DNA from: Alphaproteobacteria bacterium PA2 | GTDB lineage: Bacteria; Pseudomonadota; Alphaproteobacteria; Caulobacterales; Caulobacteraceae | DNA: 64,000 nt | NCBI GenBank assembly: GCA_002256425.1 | Contig: NKIZ01000001.1 | Coordinates: 2,081,001 to 2,145,000, forward strand | Direction of reading: 5' to 3' | In this document: in pieces, positions 22,668-33,639 of the stretch | How positions within the stretch are numbered: position 1 is the stretch's first letter | Layout: the number at the start of each line of letters is the position of its first letter | Program-made: the position numbers and the translations under genes | Notes under the pieces: generated by a model | Database searches by the model: none | Told to the model about the DNA's origin: nothing | What the model saw: the letters and a program-made list of their open reading frames with translations, nothing else

Positions 22668-24346
22668 ATCCGCAGGACCGTGGTCTCGACCACTGGGCGA
22701 CGTCCCCAGATCCGGTGGCCAGCTTTCTTGATTGTACGCGACAAGGCCGTCTCGACCACATCGTCGAATTCCCGGTCGTCGCCTGACAGGCGTGACAGAG
22801 CTTTTTCCGCCTCCTCAGCCAGATCATCCAGCACTTCGTCCATGGGATAGTCGGCGTCGGCCGGCAGGCCTACGGCGCGCACCTGCGGCCCGGAAGCAAT
22901 CTTGCCCCGTCCGTCCAGAACCACGGCGACGGTCAGAACACCGTTGAACGCCGCATGTCGGCGTTCGCGCAGGGCGTCGCCGTTCTCGGGTGTCAGGACG
23001 CCGCCGTCGACATAGATGCGGCCGGCAGGCACTTCATCGATGATCTCAGCCCGGCCCGGCGCCAGGCGGACCATATCGCCATTGCGCGGGGTGACCGTCT
23101 GGGGAACCTGAAGGTCTTCGGCGAAGGCGGCGTGTTCGAGCAAGTGGCGGCGCTCGCCATGGGTGGGGACGGCGATGGTCGGCCGGGCCCAGGCGTACAT
23201 CTGCGCCAGTTCGTCCCGGCAGGGGTGGCCAGACACGTGAATGCCCGGATGGTCCCGCTCGGTGTAGAGGCGCACCCCCTGGTCGGCGAGGCGGTTCTGC
23301 AGGTTGCGGATCGGCACCTCATTGCCCGGAATGACCCGCGACGAGAAGACGACACTGTCCCCTGCCCCCAGCCGGACGCTCTGGTGCGTACCGTCAGCAA
23401 TGCGGAAAAGGGCGGCACGAGGCTCGCCCTGGCTGCCCGTGCAGAGATAGAGGACCTTGTCCTTCGGAAACCCTGCAGCCTGGGCGTCGGTCAGGAAGTC
23501 CTTGATGTCGCTCATCAGGCCCACGGACTTGGCCGCAGCCGCCATGCGATGCATGGACCGGCCCACCAGGGCGACCCGCCGCCCCGCCGCTTCGGCCGCC
23601 CGGATCACAGAGTCCATGCGCGCCACATTGGAGGCGAAGCAGGCCACGGCGACCTTGCCTTTCAGGCCGGCGATCAGCTCCGTCATGGCGATGCGGACAT
23701 CCGCCTCGGACCCGGCATGGCCGTCGACGAAGACATTGGTGGAGTCGCAGACCATGGCCAGGACGCCCTCATCCCCCAGCTTACGCAGGGCCGCATCGTC
23801 GGTGACGGCGCCCAGCAAGGGGTTGGGGTCGATCTTCCAGTCGCCGGTGTGCAGGACCGTGCCCAGGGGGGTGCGGATCGCCAGGCCATTGGGCTCCGGG
23901 ATGGAGTGGGTCAGGGTGATGAGGTCGAGCTCGAACGGACCAAGGGAGATGTGCCCGTCCAGGGGGACCTCGGTGATGTGAGCCTCATCGGCCAGACCCT
24001 TTTCCCGCAGCTTCTCCCGCAGGAGGAAGGCCGTGAAGGGCGTCGCGTAGAGGGGCGCTTTCAGGCGGGGCCAGAGCCAGGCCACGGCGCCGATATGGTC
24101 TTCATGGGCGTGGGTCAGGACGATGCCGAGAATGTTCTTGGCGTGCTCTTCGATGAACTCGGGATCAGGCAGGATCAGCTCGACGCCCGGGGTCGTCTGG
24201 TCGCCAAAGGTGACGCCGAGATCGACGACGATCCACTTGCGGGCATGGGGCGGGCCGAAGCCATAGAGATTGAAGTTCATGCCGATCTCGTTGGATCCGC
24301 CCAGGGGCAGGAATACGAGTTCGTCGTCAGCTTTGAGTTTGGCCAT
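22664..24346 (-). CDS. rnj: Ribonuclease J
   Basis: A metallo-beta-lactamase/beta-CASP exo- and endoribonuclease for RNA maturation and decay, 560 residues. The zinc motif HxHxDH is at 79-84 (HAHEDH), with the downstream LHTGDWKID and beta-CASP CTGSQGE segments, then HVSGHPCRDEL. The C-terminal domain is present. It is the last gene of the nuo-birA-coaX-rnj run, directly abutting coaX. Its stop overlaps that of the TMEM175 gene. Confidence 0.95.
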   Translation of the reverse strand: MAKLKADDELVFLPLGGSNEIGMNFNLYGFGPPHARKWIVVDLGVTFGDQTTPGVELILPDPEFIEEHAKNILGIVLTHAHEDHIGAVAWLWPRLKAPLYATPFTAFLLREKLREKGLADEAHITEVPLDGHISLGPFELDLITLTHSIPEPNGLAIRTPLGTVLHTGDWKIDPNPLLGAVTDDAALRKLGDEGVLAMVCDSTNVFVDGHAGSEADVRIAMTELIAGLKGKVAVACFASNVARMDSVIRAAEAAGRRVALVGRSMHRMAAAAKSVGLMSDIKDFLTDAQAAGFPKDKVLYLCTGSQGEPRAALFRIADGTHQSVRLGAGDSVVFSSRVIPGNEVPIRNLQNRLADQGVRLYTERDHPGIHVSGHPCRDELAQMYAWARPTIAVPTHGERRHLLEHAAFAEDLQVPQTVTPRNGDMVRLAPGRAEIIDEVPAGRIYVDGGVLTPENGDALRERRHAAFNGVLTVAVVLDGRGKIASGPQVRAVGLPADADYPMDEVLDDLAEEAEKALSRLSGDDREFDDVVETALSRTIKKAGHRIWGRRPVVETTVLRI

Positions 24347-25120
24347 TTATGCCTTGGGGGAGTTGCGCCTGTGGATTTCCAGCAGGCCGCGAATGGTGAG
24401 GTCGGGATCGAAATGATCAATGGTTTCGGTAGCGCCGTGAAACAGCGAGGCGACCCCGCCGGTGGCGATCACGGTCATGGGCTGCGGATGCTCCGCCTTG
24501 ATCCTGGCGATCAGGCCTTCGATCAGGGCGATATAGCCCCAGAAGACCCCGGCCTGCATGGCGCCAACCGTGTCCTTGCCGATCACGCGGGCAGGCTTCT
24601 GGATGGCCACCCGGGGAAGTTTGGCCGCAGCAGCGTGCAGGGCTTCCATGGACAGATTGATGCCAGGCGCAATGACGCCTCCCTCGAATCCGCCGTCCGA
24701 CGCGATGACGTCAAAGGTGGTGGCCGTTCCGCTGTCGATGACGATCAGGGGACCTGAATAGACCGCATGGGCGCCGATGGCGTTGACCAGCCGGTCAGCG
24801 CCGGCCTCGGACGGTTTGTCGATCCGCACCGGAATCCCCAGATCGGCATTCTCGCCAATGACCAGGGGCTCCACATGGAGATAGCGCCTGGCGAGATTGC
24901 GCAGATTGAAGATCGATTGCGGCACCACGCTGGAAATGATGCAGCCATCCAGCATGGAGAAGTTCAGCCCGGCCATGGCCAGGAGCTGGAACAGCCAGAC
25001 GGCGTACTCATCCGCCGTGCGGCTGGAGTCCGTCGCCGCCCGCCATTGCGAGGTCCAGGTCTCGCCATCATGGATGGCGAAGAGGGTGTTGGTATTGCCT
25101 TGCTCGATCGCGAGAAGCAT
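24347..25120 (-). CDS. coaX: Type III pantothenate kinase
   Basis: CoaX phosphorylates pantothenate in the first step of CoA synthesis. The 257-residue ASKHA-fold protein has the N-terminal phosphate loop (IEQGNTNT), the pantothenate-site [11 protein letters not shown], and [10 protein letters not shown]. At residue 6, where family III kinases usually have Asp, this protein has Glu (GAG codon). Stop and start positions abut birA and rnj with no gap, indicating one transcript. Confidence 0.94.
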   Translation of the reverse strand: MLLAIEQGNTNTLFAIHDGETWTSQWRAATDSSRTADEYAVWLFQLLAMAGLNFSMLDGCIISSVVPQSIFNLRNLARRYLHVEPLVIGENADLGIPVRIDKPSEAGADRLVNAIGAHAVYSGPLIVIDSGTATTFDVIASDGGFEGGVIAPGINLSMEALHAAAAKLPRVAIQKPARVIGKDTVGAMQAGVFWGYIALIEGLIARIKAEHPQPMTVIATGGVASLFHGATETIDHFDPDLTIRGLLEIHRRNSPKA

Positions 25121-25858
25121 TCAGGCCCCCCCAAAGAAAATATCGCCGGCGGTTATGCGCAGAACAGCGCCATCGGCCAAGCGCAGCCGCAGGGCGCCGT
25201 CCGTATCCAGGCCCTCAGCCACACCCTTGTGGGTCTGGTTTGGCAGCCGCGCCTCGCAGGGCTGCCCCAGGCCATAGGCCCGGTCAGACCAGGCTTTCGC
25301 GATGGGTGAAAAGCCGGATCCCACCCAGAGGTTTCGCCAGAATTCAAAGCGTTCGACCAGGATGTTGAGCGCATCAAGGGCGCCAGGCGGCGGGCCGTTC
25401 AGGAGTTCCGCAAAGGCCATGGCCGGCCGCTCCGCATTTTCCGGAGCTTGGGCGAGATTTATCCCCATGCCGACCGCCAACCAGAGGGTTCCGTCATCAC
25501 GGGCGCCGGATTCCACGAGGATTCCAGCGGCCTTCCGCCCCCCGACCATCAGATCATTGGGCCATTTCAATTGACCGGCGCCTTGCCCAAGATAGTGATC
25601 GGCCAGGTCTGCGGCTGCGAGAGCCGCTACGAAGGAAACCTGGGCTGCATCGCCCGGCGGAAGATGAGTACTGAAAAGGTGGGTCGCCGCAAGGTTGCCC
25701 GACACGGTTTCCCAGGTCCTCCCCCTACGCCCACGGCCTGCGGTCTGCACCTGCGCCGTAATCCACAGGGGCCCGAAATCCCCGGCCTCGGCGCGTCTCC
25801 GCGCCTCGCTGTTCGTGGAGTCCAGCTCGACGTAGGCCTCGATCCGTGGCGCGGCCAC
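25121..25858 (-). CDS. birA: Biotin--[acetyl-CoA-carboxylase] ligase
   Basis: This enzyme attaches biotin to the carboxyl carrier protein. At 245 residues it is the short class without an N-terminal DNA-binding domain, so it should not act as the biotin repressor. The biotinyl-AMP loop GRGRRGRTW (about 42-50), the LKWPNDLMV segment and GILVES are present. The start is a GTG at 25858, immediately after the nuoN stop. Confidence 0.93.
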   Translation of the reverse strand: MAAPRIEAYVELDSTNSEARRRAEAGDFGPLWITAQVQTAGRGRRGRTWETVSGNLAATHLFSTHLPPGDAAQVSFVAALAAADLADHYLGQGAGQLKWPNDLMVGGRKAAGILVESGARDDGTLWLAVGMGINLAQAPENAERPAMAFAELLNGPPPGALDALNILVERFEFWRNLWVGSGFSPIAKAWSDRAYGLGQPCEARLPNQTHKGVAEGLDTDGALRLRLADGAVLRITAGDIFFGGA

Positions 25859-27295
25859 CTATTTGAGGCCGAACGCTGCAGCAGCCAGATGGGCCTGGGG
25901 ATCGATGACGGTAAGGCCGATCAATGCGGCGACAGGTATCGTGAAGAGCGCTGCGGCAATGGCGATCGTCTTGGCGTCCATGGGCGGTTTGTCGGTCGCG
26001 CCGGCAGAGGCGTCGAACCACATGACCTTGATCAGGCGCAGATAGTAGAAGGCCGCAACCACACTGCCGACCAGACCGGCGATGGCCGCCCCCTGCAGGA
26101 TGGGATCGGGCACCGCGATCGCCGCCTTGAACACGTAGATCTTGGCGAAGAAACCCGAAAAAGGCGGCAGGCCGAGGGCCGAGAGCGAAAAGGCCGTCAT
26201 GGCCAAGGCTATACCCGGCTGTTCCTTGAATAGACCCGCCATGTCCTCGATGGTTTCCATGGACTTGCCCTGCCGGGACAGGGCGGTCAGGCAGGCGAAG
26301 AACCCCGTCACGTCGACGATGTAGAGAACCATGAAGACCATCATGGCCTGGACGCCTTCGGCATTGCCGGCTGCGAGACCCAGAATGGCGTAACCAACGT
26401 TGGCGATGGAGGAATAGGCCCAAAGACGCTTGAGGTTGCTCTGGGCAAGACCCGCAAAGGCGCCGACCGCAATGGAAGTCAGGGCCAGGATGATCAGCAC
26501 CTGCCGCCACTGGGCGATGGCGCCCGGGAAGCATTCGTAGAGAACCCGGGCGAACAGCACCATGGCGGCCAGCTTGGGCGCGCCTGCGAAGAACCCGACA
26601 ACCGGGGTTGGAGCGCCCTCATAAACGTCCGGAGTCCACATGTGGAAGGGCGCAGCTGAGACCTTGAAAGCCAGGCCGCAGATCAGGAAGATCAGGCCGA
26701 ACAGGACGCCCGTCTGCGCGCCCTGGTGGACGGCGGCGGCGATGTCCTCGAACCGGGTCGAGCCCGCGAAGCCATAGATCAATGAGGCGCCATACAGCAG
26801 CATGCCCGAAGACAGGGCCCCGAGGACGAAATACTTCAGGCCCGCTTCAGAGGCCTTCAGATTGTCCCGGTACATGGCCGCCAGCACATAGAGCGCCAGG
26901 GACTGGAGTTCGATGCCGATATAGAGGGCGATCAGATCGCCGGCGCTGACCATCATGCCCATGCCCAGGGCGGCCAGCAGGATCAGGACGGGGAATTCGA
27001 AGGTCGCAGCGCCCTTGCGGGCGAACCAGTTGCCTCCCAGCGGAATGGCTGCCGCACTCGCCAGATAGATGGCGACGCCGGCATAGCCTGCTGCGGCGTC
27101 CGCCTTCAAACTACCGGAAAAGGCGATCCCCCGCGGCCCCAGGGCTGAGATGATGGCCGCAGAGATCAGGGCGCAGAACGCCACGAACCCGATCGAGTCC
27201 GTCGCCTTTGGATTGAAGGCGCCGACTACGAGAAGGACAAGAGCTGAAACTGCGAGAAGCAGTTCTGGAAAAGCCAGGACAAGATCGATCAGCAT
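25859..27295 (-). CDS. nuoN: NADH-quinone oxidoreductase subunit N
   Basis: An antiporter-like membrane subunit of complex I, 478 residues with about 14 membrane helices. The broken-helix region around KVSAAPFHMWTPDVYEGAPTP contains the proton-channel Lys. It lies 9 bases after nuoM and directly before birA. Confidence 0.96.
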   Translation of the reverse strand: MLIDLVLAFPELLLAVSALVLLVVGAFNPKATDSIGFVAFCALISAAIISALGPRGIAFSGSLKADAAAGYAGVAIYLASAAAIPLGGNWFARKGAATFEFPVLILLAALGMGMMVSAGDLIALYIGIELQSLALYVLAAMYRDNLKASEAGLKYFVLGALSSGMLLYGASLIYGFAGSTRFEDIAAAVHQGAQTGVLFGLIFLICGLAFKVSAAPFHMWTPDVYEGAPTPVVGFFAGAPKLAAMVLFARVLYECFPGAIAQWRQVLIILALTSIAVGAFAGLAQSNLKRLWAYSSIANVGYAILGLAAGNAEGVQAMMVFMVLYIVDVTGFFACLTALSRQGKSMETIEDMAGLFKEQPGIALAMTAFSLSALGLPPFSGFFAKIYVFKAAIAVPDPILQGAAIAGLVGSVVAAFYYLRLIKVMWFDASAGATDKPPMDAKTIAIAAALFTIPVAALIGLTVIDPQAHLAAAAFGLK

Positions 27296-27304
27296 AGGCC
27301 CCCC

Positions 27305-28792
27305 CTAAGCGCCGGAAAACGCGTGGTAGGCCGAAACCAGATGGTCGACCGAAGCTTGGGTGATTTGGAAAACAATGCCCGGCTGGAAGCCGAGATAGAG
27401 TGTCGACAGGATCAACGGGGTGAAGATGATCACCTCGCGCATGTCCAGATCGGTGATGCTGGCCAGGGCAGGATTGGTCATCTCGCCGAACACGGTCCGC
27501 CGATAGAGGCTGAGGGCGTAGACGGCCGAGAAGATCACCCCGGTCGCCGCCACGAGGGCCGTCCAGGTTGAGGCGCGGTAGGCCCCCGTCATGGTCATAA
27601 TCTCGCCGACAAAGCCTGACGTGCCTGGAAGGCCGACATTGCCCATGGTGAAGAGCATGAAGACTGCCGCATACCAGGGCATGCGGTTCACCAGGCCGCC
27701 ATAGAAGGCGATCTCGCGGGTGTGCATGCGGTCATAGACCACGCCGACGCAGAGGAAGAGCGCACCGGAAATCACCCCGTGGCTGAGCATCTGGAAGATG
27801 GCGCCCTGGACGCCGATGGCGTTGCCCGAGAAGATTCCCATGGTCACGAAGCCCATGTGGGCCACCGAGGAATAGGCGATCAGCTTCTTGATGTCAGTCT
27901 GACGGAAGGCGACCAGCGAGGTGTAGACAATGGCGATGACGCTCAGGGCGAAGACCAGGGGCGTGAAGGTCGCCGAGGCCTCCGGGAACATGGGCAGGGA
28001 GAAGCGAAGGAAGCCGTAGCCACCCATCTTCAGCAGGATGCCGGCAAGGATGACCGAGCCCGCCGTCGGCGCTTCCACGTGGGCGTCCGGCAGCCAGGTA
28101 TGCACCGGCCACATGGGCATCTTCACCGCGAAGGAGGCGAAGAAGGCCAGCCACAACCAGGTCTGGAGCCAGGGCGCGAACTTGTAGGTCATCAACTCGG
28201 GAATGGAGCTGGTGCCCGAGACGCTGATCATGGCCAGAATGGCCGCCAGCATCAGGACAGAGCCCAGCAGGGTGTAGAGGAAGAACTTGAAGGCCGCATA
28301 GACCCGGCGCTTGCCGCCCCAGATCCCGATGATCAGGAACATGGGCACAAGGCCGAACTCGAAGAAGGTATAGAAAAGCACCAGATCCATGGCGCAGAAG
28401 ACGCCGATGACCAGGGTCTCGAGAACCAGGAAGGCGATCAGGTATTCAAGGACCCGGGTCTCGATGGACTTCCACGAGGCCAGGATACAGATCGGCATCA
28501 GGAAGGCGGTCAGCAGGACGAAGAGCACCGAAATGCCGTCCACGGCCATGGCGTAGTGCAGACCTGCAAACCACGGAATGTTCTCGACGAACTGGAAGCC
28601 TGGATTGGCGCGATCGAATTGCGCCGTCAGGACTACCGACAGGGCCAGGGTCGCCAGAGTGGTCAGCAGGGCTACCCACTTGGCCGTTTCGACGGTCCGT
28701 GCGTCGTCAGCCTTGCCGAGCACGCGCAGGCCCAGGATCGCCGCCACGCCCGCGAGGGGGGCGTAGGTGATGAGGGAAAGAATACCGAGCAT
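27305..28792 (-). CDS. nuoM: NADH-quinone oxidoreductase subunit M
   Basis: An antiporter-like proton-pumping subunit, 495 residues. Conserved [14 protein letters not shown] (with the helix-5 Glu) and the [21 protein letters not shown] segment (with the channel Lys) are present. The ATG at 28792 is preceded by AGGGGAGG and is preferred to an upstream ATG that would overlap nuoL. Confidence 0.96.
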   Translation of the reverse strand: MLGILSLITYAPLAGVAAILGLRVLGKADDARTVETAKWVALLTTLATLALSVVLTAQFDRANPGFQFVENIPWFAGLHYAMAVDGISVLFVLLTAFLMPICILASWKSIETRVLEYLIAFLVLETLVIGVFCAMDLVLFYTFFEFGLVPMFLIIGIWGGKRRVYAAFKFFLYTLLGSVLMLAAILAMISVSGTSSIPELMTYKFAPWLQTWLWLAFFASFAVKMPMWPVHTWLPDAHVEAPTAGSVILAGILLKMGGYGFLRFSLPMFPEASATFTPLVFALSVIAIVYTSLVAFRQTDIKKLIAYSSVAHMGFVTMGIFSGNAIGVQGAIFQMLSHGVISGALFLCVGVVYDRMHTREIAFYGGLVNRMPWYAAVFMLFTMGNVGLPGTSGFVGEIMTMTGAYRASTWTALVAATGVIFSAVYALSLYRRTVFGEMTNPALASITDLDMREVIIFTPLILSTLYLGFQPGIVFQITQASVDHLVSAYHAFSGA

Positions 28793-28806
28793 CAGGTCGC
28801 CCTCCC

Positions 28807-30861
28807 CTATGCCTGCCAGGCCCACAGCGCGAAGGACAGAAGTCCCGCCACGCCGAGGAGCATTACGAAGGCATAGTGATAGACATATCCGGTCTGGACC
28901 TTGCCCATGCGCTTGCCGAGATTGAGGGACAGGGCCGAGACGCCGTCGGGGCCAAGGCCGTCAATGAGCTTCTGATCCCCGCCCTTCCAGAACAGGTCAC
29001 CCAGGAATTTCGCGGCCTTCACGAAGGTCGCCTCATAAAGCTCATCAAAGTACCACTTGTTGTAGAGGAAGCTCCAGAGCAGGCCCTTACGCGCAGCGAT
29101 CCGGGCGCCCATGCCTTCTTTCAGGATGTAGACGTAATAGGCGATCAGCAGACCACTGGTCGAAACCACCAGAGGCAGCCACAGCACCCAGGTCGGCGAG
29201 TGATGGGCATGCTCGAGAATGTGGTTGGTCGGGGCATTGAAGATGGCGCCCTTCCAGAATTCGTTGCGTTCCTCGCCAACGAACTTCTCGACGAAGGCAA
29301 AGCCCGCAAACACCGCCCCGAAGGACAGCAGGATGATCGGGATCAGCATGGAGAGCGGGCTCTCATGGGGCTTGTGATCATGGCCGTGGTCGTCATGACC
29401 GTGGTCTGTGTGGGCTGCATGGTCATCGTGACCGTGAGCCGCGTGGTCGTCATGGGCCGCATGAGCGCCCCATTTGGCAGTGCCATGGAAGGTCATGAAG
29501 GCCAGACGCCAGGAATAGAAGGCCGTCAGTCCAGCTGCGAAGATGCCCACGAAGAAGGCGAAATAGGCCACGCCACCATACTGTTGGCCGGCCGCGAAGG
29601 CCGCCTCGATGATGGTGTCCTTGGAATAGAAGCCGGCGAAGCCCAGTTCAACCCCTGGTATACCCACCCCGGTGATGGCCAGGGTGCCGATGGTCATGAC
29701 CGCATAGGTGATGGGCATGAGTTTCCAGATGGCGCCCATCTTCCGCATGTCCTGCTCGTGATGCATGCCGTGGATCACCGAGCCGGCGCCCAGGAACAGC
29801 AGGGCCTTGAAGAAGGCGTGGGTGAACAGGTGGAACATGGCCGCCTGATAGGCGCCGACGCCCGCCGCGAAGAACATGTAGCCCAGCTGCGAACAGGTCG
29901 AATAGGCGATGACCCGCTTGATGTCGTTCTGGGCCAGACCCACCGTCGCGGCGAACAGGGCCGTCACGGCGCCGATCAGGGTGACAATCTGCTTGGCGAC
30001 AGGGGCATACTCGAAGAGGGGCGAGAGCAGGCAGACCATGTAGACACCAGCCGTCACCATGGTGGCGGCGTGGATCAGGGCCGACACCGGCGTCGGGCCC
30101 TCCATCGCGTCAGGAAGCCAGGTGTGCAGGAAGAACTGGGCTGACTTGCCCATGGCGCCGACGAACAGCAGGGCGCAGGCCAGATCGATGGCCGACCAGT
30201 TCTGCCCGAGGAAGGGCCAGGTCTTGCCGGCGAACTCCTGGACGCGCGGGAAGATCTCGGCGAACTCGATGGTGCCGAACATCCAGTAGACCGTCATGAT
30301 CCCCAGGGCGAAACCGAAGTCCCCTACCCGGTTGACCACAAAGGCCTTGATGGAGGCTGCATTGGCCGAAGGCTTGTGGAACCAGAAGCCGATCAGCAGG
30401 TAACTGGCCAGACCCACCCCTTCCCAGCCGAAGAACAGCTGCATGAAGTCCGCCGCCGTCACCAGGGACAGCATGGCGAAGGTGAAGAGCGAGAGGTAGG
30501 CGAAGAACCGCGGACGCGACGGGTCTTCGGCCATGTAGCCCCAGCTGTAGACGTGGACCAGGGCCGAGACCGTCGTCACGACAATCAGCATGACCGCCGA
30601 CAGACCATCCAGCCGCAGGGACCAGTTGGACTGGAAGTCGCCCACATGGATGAAGGGGGCGATCTGCAGGGTGAAGGGCTCCAGCCCGCCCCAGGTCCAT
30701 TGGGCGAAGATCGTCCAGGACAGGAGGCAGGAAAGGATCAGGAAGCCCGTAGTAACAGCCTGAGACGCGAAGTCGCCAATGCGGCGGCCGAACAGGCCGG
30801 CCACCATGGCGGCGAAAAGGGGGCCAAAAACGATGACCGGAAGAAGGGACTGTGCCTGCAT
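28807..30861 (-). CDS. nuoL: NADH-quinone oxidoreductase subunit L
   Basis: The distal antiporter-like subunit with the lateral helix, 684 residues. [18 protein letters not shown] and [31 protein letters not shown] are the channel regions. An unusual segment at residues 467-499 holds 13 His and 8 Asp in 33 positions, between WGAHAAHD and KPHESP, and should face the cytoplasm or periplasm as a loop. The ATG at 30861 lies 4 bases after the nuoK stop. Confidence 0.96.
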   Translation of the reverse strand: MQAQSLLPVIVFGPLFAAMVAGLFGRRIGDFASQAVTTGFLILSCLLSWTIFAQWTWGGLEPFTLQIAPFIHVGDFQSNWSLRLDGLSAVMLIVVTTVSALVHVYSWGYMAEDPSRPRFFAYLSLFTFAMLSLVTAADFMQLFFGWEGVGLASYLLIGFWFHKPSANAASIKAFVVNRVGDFGFALGIMTVYWMFGTIEFAEIFPRVQEFAGKTWPFLGQNWSAIDLACALLFVGAMGKSAQFFLHTWLPDAMEGPTPVSALIHAATMVTAGVYMVCLLSPLFEYAPVAKQIVTLIGAVTALFAATVGLAQNDIKRVIAYSTCSQLGYMFFAAGVGAYQAAMFHLFTHAFFKALLFLGAGSVIHGMHHEQDMRKMGAIWKLMPITYAVMTIGTLAITGVGIPGVELGFAGFYSKDTIIEAAFAAGQQYGGVAYFAFFVGIFAAGLTAFYSWRLAFMTFHGTAKWGAHAAHDDHAAHGHDDHAAHTDHGHDDHGHDHKPHESPLSMLIPIILLSFGAVFAGFAFVEKFVGEERNEFWKGAIFNAPTNHILEHAHHSPTWVLWLPLVVSTSGLLIAYYVYILKEGMGARIAARKGLLWSFLYNKWYFDELYEATFVKAAKFLGDLFWKGGDQKLIDGLGPDGVSALSLNLGKRMGKVQTGYVYHYAFVMLLGVAGLLSFALWAWQA

Positions 30862-30865
30862 GCGC

Positions 30866-31174
30866 CTAGCCCTTCATCACGGAGACGTCGTCCACGGCGA
30901 TGTCGCCGCGGTTGCGGAAGAAGGTGACCAGGATGGCAAGACCCACAGCCGCCTCTGCAGCGGCCACGGTCAGGACGAACATGGCGAAGATCTGGCCTGT
31001 GATGTCGTGCAGATAGGCCGAGAACGACACCAGGTTGATGTTCACCGCCAGCAGGATGAGCTCCACCGACATCAGGATGACGATGATGTTCTTGCGGTTC
31101 ACGAAGATCCCGAAGACCCCGATAGTGAACAGGATCGCCGCGACGGCCAGATAATGGGCAAGACCTATGGTCAT
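30866..31174 (-). CDS. nuoK: NADH-quinone oxidoreductase subunit K
   Basis: A three-helix membrane subunit of complex I, 102 residues, with the conserved membrane Glu residues in [15 protein letters not shown] and [12 protein letters not shown]. Its ATG overlaps the nuoJ stop by 4 bases. Confidence 0.96.
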   Translation of the reverse strand: MTIGLAHYLAVAAILFTIGVFGIFVNRKNIIVILMSVELILLAVNINLVSFSAYLHDITGQIFAMFVLTVAAAEAAVGLAILVTFFRNRGDIAVDDVSVMKG

Positions 31175-31788
31175 TCGGAAATCCCCTGGCCGGGTTTGAT
31201 GTCTGTTACGCGCATGCCGGTCTTGGGGCTCCGCGCCACCTGATCGGCTATGACCTGACGGCGAACGCCCGGCTTGTGGCGCAGGGTCAGGGTGATGGCC
31301 CCAATCATGGCGACCAGCAGAACCAGACCCGCAGCCTGGAAGAAGTAGGCATATTGTGTGTAGAGCACCTGGCCGATGGTCTCGGTATTGCTGATATAGC
31401 CAAGCGAGGCTTCCGGATTGGCGTTGCCGGCGGCCGCGCCCTTGGAGGCGACCGTGGCGCTCACTGCCACCATTTCAAAGGCCAGCAGCCCGGCGACCAG
31501 CGCCCCAAGCGGCATGTAGCGGGCGAAACCCTGCCGCAGGGCGGTGAAGTCCACATCCAGCATCATGACGACAAACAGGAACAGCACCGCCACGGCGCCC
31601 ACATAGACGACCACCAGAAGCATGGCGAGGAACTCGGCGCCGAGCAGGACGAAGAGCCCCGCCGCCGAGAAAAAAGACAGGATCAGGAACAGGACCGAGT
31701 GGACCGGATTGCGGGCTGACACCACGCAAAAGGCCGACACTATGGTCACTGTCGCCAGCAGATAGAAAGCGATCGCCTGCAAGGCCAC
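31171..31788 (-). CDS. nuoJ: NADH-quinone oxidoreductase subunit J
   Basis: A five-helix membrane subunit, 205 residues, containing the conserved [18 protein letters not shown] helix with the pi-bulge. The start is a GTG at 31788 with GAGGGG upstream. It follows nuoI by 79 bases, the largest internal gap of this part of the operon; I see no terminator in it. Confidence 0.95.
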   Translation of the reverse strand: MALQAIAFYLLATVTIVSAFCVVSARNPVHSVLFLILSFFSAAGLFVLLGAEFLAMLLVVVYVGAVAVLFLFVVMMLDVDFTALRQGFARYMPLGALVAGLLAFEMVAVSATVASKGAAAGNANPEASLGYISNTETIGQVLYTQYAYFFQAAGLVLLVAMIGAITLTLRHKPGVRRQVIADQVARSPKTGMRVTDIKPGQGISE

Positions 31789-31867
31789 TTGTCTGCGCCC
31801 CTCAAATCCATGCCGCCTGTCGGAGTGACAGGCTGAGCGTTCAGTCGTTCAGATCCGCCTGCCGCGT

Positions 31868-32359
31868 TTAGCGGTAGGGCGCATCCAGTTCGAGATTCTT
31901 AGCAATTTCCCGCTCCCAACGATCCCCGTTATCGAGCAGGCGTTCCTTGTCGTAGTAGAGTTCTTCCCGTGTCTCCACGGCGAATTCGATGTTCGGCCCT
32001 TCGACAATGGCGTCCACTGGACAGGCCTCCTGGCACAGACCGCAATAGATGCATTTGACCATGTCGATGTCGTATCGGGTCGTCCGGCGGCTGCCGTCCT
32101 CCCGGGGTTCGGCCTCGATGGTGATGGCCTGGGCCGGGCAGATGGCTTCACAAAGCTTGCAGGCGATGCAGCGCTCTTCACCATTGGGATAGCGCCGCAG
32201 GGCGTGCTCGCCCCGGAAACGAGGCGACTGGGGGCCGCGCTCGTTCGGATAGATCACCGTCGCCTTGGGGCGAACCATATAGACCATGGCCATGCCCAGG
32301 GCGCCGAAAAAGTCGGACAAGGCCGCGCCCCGCACCACCTGTGAGATGCGCTTCATCAT
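31868..32359 (-). CDS. nuoI: NADH-quinone oxidoreductase subunit I
   Basis: The ferredoxin-like subunit carrying clusters N6a and N6b, 163 residues. Two 4Fe-4S motifs are seen: [12 protein letters not shown] and [12 protein letters not shown]. The gene begins ATGATG at 32359; the first ATG overlaps the stop of the small lipoprotein gene by 4 bases, and AGGAAAAA lies upstream. Confidence 0.96.
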   Translation of the reverse strand: MMKRISQVVRGAALSDFFGALGMAMVYMVRPKATVIYPNERGPQSPRFRGEHALRRYPNGEERCIACKLCEAICPAQAITIEAEPREDGSRRTTRYDIDMVKCIYCGLCQEACPVDAIVEGPNIEFAVETREELYYDKERLLDNGDRWEREIAKNLELDAPYR

Positions 32360-32556
32360 GGCTTTTTCCTGCACTCATAGGCGGACGACCTCTGTGGGTC
32401 GCCATCGGTCTTCAGTACCAGAACCTCGCCCTTGTCCGCGCAGGCGGCCCGGGCGATCTTGAGGGTGTCATAGGTCGCCACATCGCCATTGTCGCCGGCG
32501 GTGGCGCAGCCAGACATCAAGGCGCAGGCGATGGTGAGGGCGGCGATCCGGATCAT
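32356..32556 (-). CDS. Small lipoprotein embedded in the nuo operon
   Basis: A 66-residue protein inserted between nuoH and nuoI. A lipoprotein signal ends LMSGC (acylated Cys17), followed by a polar domain with two further Cys (in RAACADKG and YECRKKP) that could form a disulfide in the periplasm. It overlaps both neighbours by 4 bases, so its synthesis is coupled to the complex I subunits. No known Nuo subunit matches it, and I do not recognise a family. Confidence 0.75.
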   Translation of the reverse strand: MIRIAALTIACALMSGCATAGDNGDVATYDTLKIARAACADKGEVLVLKTDGDPQRSSAYECRKKP

Positions 32557-33635
32557 GCGGACACCAGCCAGAAGACTTTCCAGCCCGCCACGAGGACCAC
32601 AGCGATACCCGAGATCGGCAGGAAGACCTTCCAGCCCAGGCGCATCAGCTGGTCATAGCGATAGCGAGGGACCACAGCCTTCACCATGGCGAACATGAAG
32701 AAGAAGAAGCAGATCTTCACCGAAAACCAGAAGAGGCCGTAAAAGCCCTGGGCGATCGGTCCCCACTTGTGAACGAAGTCGAAGTCGATCGGGGCCTGCC
32801 ATCCGCCGAAGAACAGGATGGAGATCATGGCGCACATCAGGACGATGCTCACCAGTTCGCCGATCATGAACAGCAGGAAGGGGCTGGAGGAATATTCCAC
32901 CTGATATCCGGCCACGAGCTCGGATTCCGCTTCCGGAAGGTCGAAGGGCGGACGGTTGGTTTCAGCCAGGGCCGAGATGAAGAAGATCACCGCCATGGGC
33001 ACCATGATCACGCTGAGGGCGAGATTGTTCAGGCCATGGCCGCCGCCGAACACGTTCCAGTTCCAGAAGCCGCCGGCCTGATGCTCGACAATCCCGCCCA
33101 GGCTCATGGTTCCGGTCAGCAGGATCACGGTGATAATCACGAAGCCGATGGAGACTTCATAGCTGACCATCTGCGCTGCGGACCGCAGGCTTCCCAGGAA
33201 GGGATATTTCGAGTTGGAGGCCCAGCCGCCCATGATGATGCCGTACACACCAAGGGAGGAAATGGCGAAGAGGTAGAGGACACCCACATTGATATTGGCG
33301 ACCACCCAGCCCGGGGCGAAGGGGATCACCGCCCAGCCCACCAGGGCCAGTGAGAAGGTCAGGACCGGCGCCAGAAGGAAGACGAACTTGTCGGCCCCGT
33401 CCGGAATGATGATTTCCTTCAGGATGAACTTGAGCAGGTCGGCAAAGGACTGAAGCAGGCCAAAGGGACCCACCACATTCGGCCCTTTGCGCATCTGGAC
33501 CCCGGCCCAGATCTTGCGGTCGGCCAGCATGAAGAATGCCAGGGCCACCAGCAGGGGCAGGACCACCAGCATGATCTGCCCAAGGGTGATCAGGGTCCAT
33601 CCGAGGGGCGTGGCCCAGAAGGTGTTCGCGCCCAT
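32553..33635 (-). CDS. nuoH: NADH-quinone oxidoreductase subunit H
   Basis: A membrane subunit forming much of the quinone chamber, 360 residues with about eight helices. Conserved [14 protein letters not shown], the acidic cytoplasmic loop [20 protein letters not shown], and [20 protein letters not shown] are present. It overlaps the small lipoprotein gene by 4 bases and follows nuoG by 4 bases. Confidence 0.96.
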   Translation of the reverse strand: MGANTFWATPLGWTLITLGQIMLVVLPLLVALAFFMLADRKIWAGVQMRKGPNVVGPFGLLQSFADLLKFILKEIIIPDGADKFVFLLAPVLTFSLALVGWAVIPFAPGWVVANINVGVLYLFAISSLGVYGIIMGGWASNSKYPFLGSLRSAAQMVSYEVSIGFVIITVILLTGTMSLGGIVEHQAGGFWNWNVFGGGHGLNNLALSVIMVPMAVIFFISALAETNRPPFDLPEAESELVAGYQVEYSSSPFLLFMIGELVSIVLMCAMISILFFGGWQAPIDFDFVHKWGPIAQGFYGLFWFSVKICFFFFMFAMVKAVVPRYRYDQLMRLGWKVFLPISGIAVVLVAGWKVFWLVSA

Positions 33636-33639
33636 GGCC

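Noticed and set aside
22955..24757. A 600-residue plus-strand frame opposite rnj and coaX
   Set aside because: Antisense shadow caused by GC-rich third positions. The RNase J and CoaX motifs are on the other strand.
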